From Chitinophagaceae bacterium (lineage in GTDB: Bacteria > Bacteroidota > Bacteroidia > Chitinophagales > Chitinophagaceae), in contig JAICGN010000007.1 in the NCBI GenBank assembly GCA_025923075.1, forward strand, positions 1-64,000: a stretch of 64,000 nt of DNA. The letters run 5' to 3'. Below, piece by piece: positions 63,872 to 64,000 of the stretch. The stretch's first letter is position 1; the number at the start of each line of letters is the position of its first letter. The position numbers were made by a program, and so were the translations under genes. Below the pieces are notes generated by a model. The model made no database searches. It saw only the letters and a program-made list of their open reading frames with translations, and had not been told where the DNA came from.

Positions 63872-64000
63872 ATGACCTACGAGTTCAATAACTACAAACC
63901 TGTTATCCACTCATCATCTTTTATTCATCCTTTAGCAGCTGTTACAGGCAATGTGATCATTGGTAAAAACTGTTATATTGGTCCGGGAGCCGCATTGCGT
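63872..64000 (+). CDS. paaY: PaaY-like hexapeptide-repeat protein (3' end outside window)
   Basis: 43 residues are seen, starting MTYEFNNYKPVIHSSS. FIHPLAAVTGNVIIGKNCYIGPGAALR is the start of the left-handed beta-helix of gamma-carbonic-anhydrase-like proteins. PaaY, a thioesterase-type protein of the phenylacetate cluster, begins this way, and the position right after paaG and paaI fits it. The rest of the gene lies beyond the window edge. Confidence 0.8.
   Translation, partial: MTYEFNNYKPVIHSSSFIHPLAAVTGNVIIGKNCYIGPGAALR

Overview
The window looks like a chromosomal segment of a member of the Bacteroidota, most likely Chitinophagaceae. The reasons are paired SusC/SusD outer-membrane uptake systems, type IX secretion (T9SS) tails, many lipoproteins with short lipoboxes, promoters of the TTTG/TAnnTTTG type, and a moderate GC content with many small dispersed palindromic repeats. 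The family assignment is inference; no rRNA or tRNA gene is visible.

Layout. 1-1.6 kb: tail of a T9SS-secreted protein and a cysteine-rich lipoprotein. 1.9-12 kb: a polysaccharide utilisation locus (SusC, SusD, two SusE-like lipoproteins) with a LacI regulator and a divergent GH65 glycosidase. 12-19.6 kb: two vanadium-haloperoxidase-type lipoproteins enclosing two outer-membrane barrel proteins, then an AhpD-like protein and a DUF3179 membrane protein. 19.7-23.7 kb: periplasmic GH37 trehalase, convergent with a PfkB sugar kinase and an MFS sugar porter. 24.7-36.2 kb: a second SusC/SusD pair followed by two very large FG-GAP/ASPIC-UnbV lipoproteins. 36.5-40.1 kb: Nudix-type regulator and a secreted GH13 amylase. 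40.2-51.8 kb: housekeeping and mixed genes (ligA, patatin, HNH protein, DUF2461, esterase, GH16, GIY-YIG, asd, lamin-tail protein). 52-64 kb: PfkB kinase, then a phenylacetate degradation cluster (TetR, paaE-A-B-C-D, later paaG, paaI, paaY), interrupted by an isomerase, apbE, an FGE-like protein, a Gfo/Idh/MocA oxidoreductase and an S23-type four-helix-bundle gene.

How the genes may work together. The left half is consistent with uptake and hydrolysis of alpha-glucosides: SusCDEE import, GH65 and GH37 hydrolysis in the periplasm, MFS import and kinase, and extracellular GH13. Both SusC genes carry the same 17-bp inverted motif just upstream, which suggests one regulator. The right half encodes the aerobic phenylacetyl-CoA epoxidase route.

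Most interesting observations. (1) A complete candidate transcription attenuator upstream of asd: promoter, 14-codon leader peptide rich in Lys and Thr, and a terminator that can compete with an antiterminator. (2) A dispersed element of about 130 bp, present twice, one copy reading through into the N-terminus of an FG-GAP lipoprotein. (3) GC-rich palindromic elements inserted in frame in paaB, paaC (twice) and an FG-GAP gene. (4) A hairpin family with TTGC-GA / GAA-GCAA ends, two copies of which bracket a GIY-YIG gene. (5) A heptanucleotide tandem repeat inside paaE. (6) The paired haloperoxidase/porin cluster.
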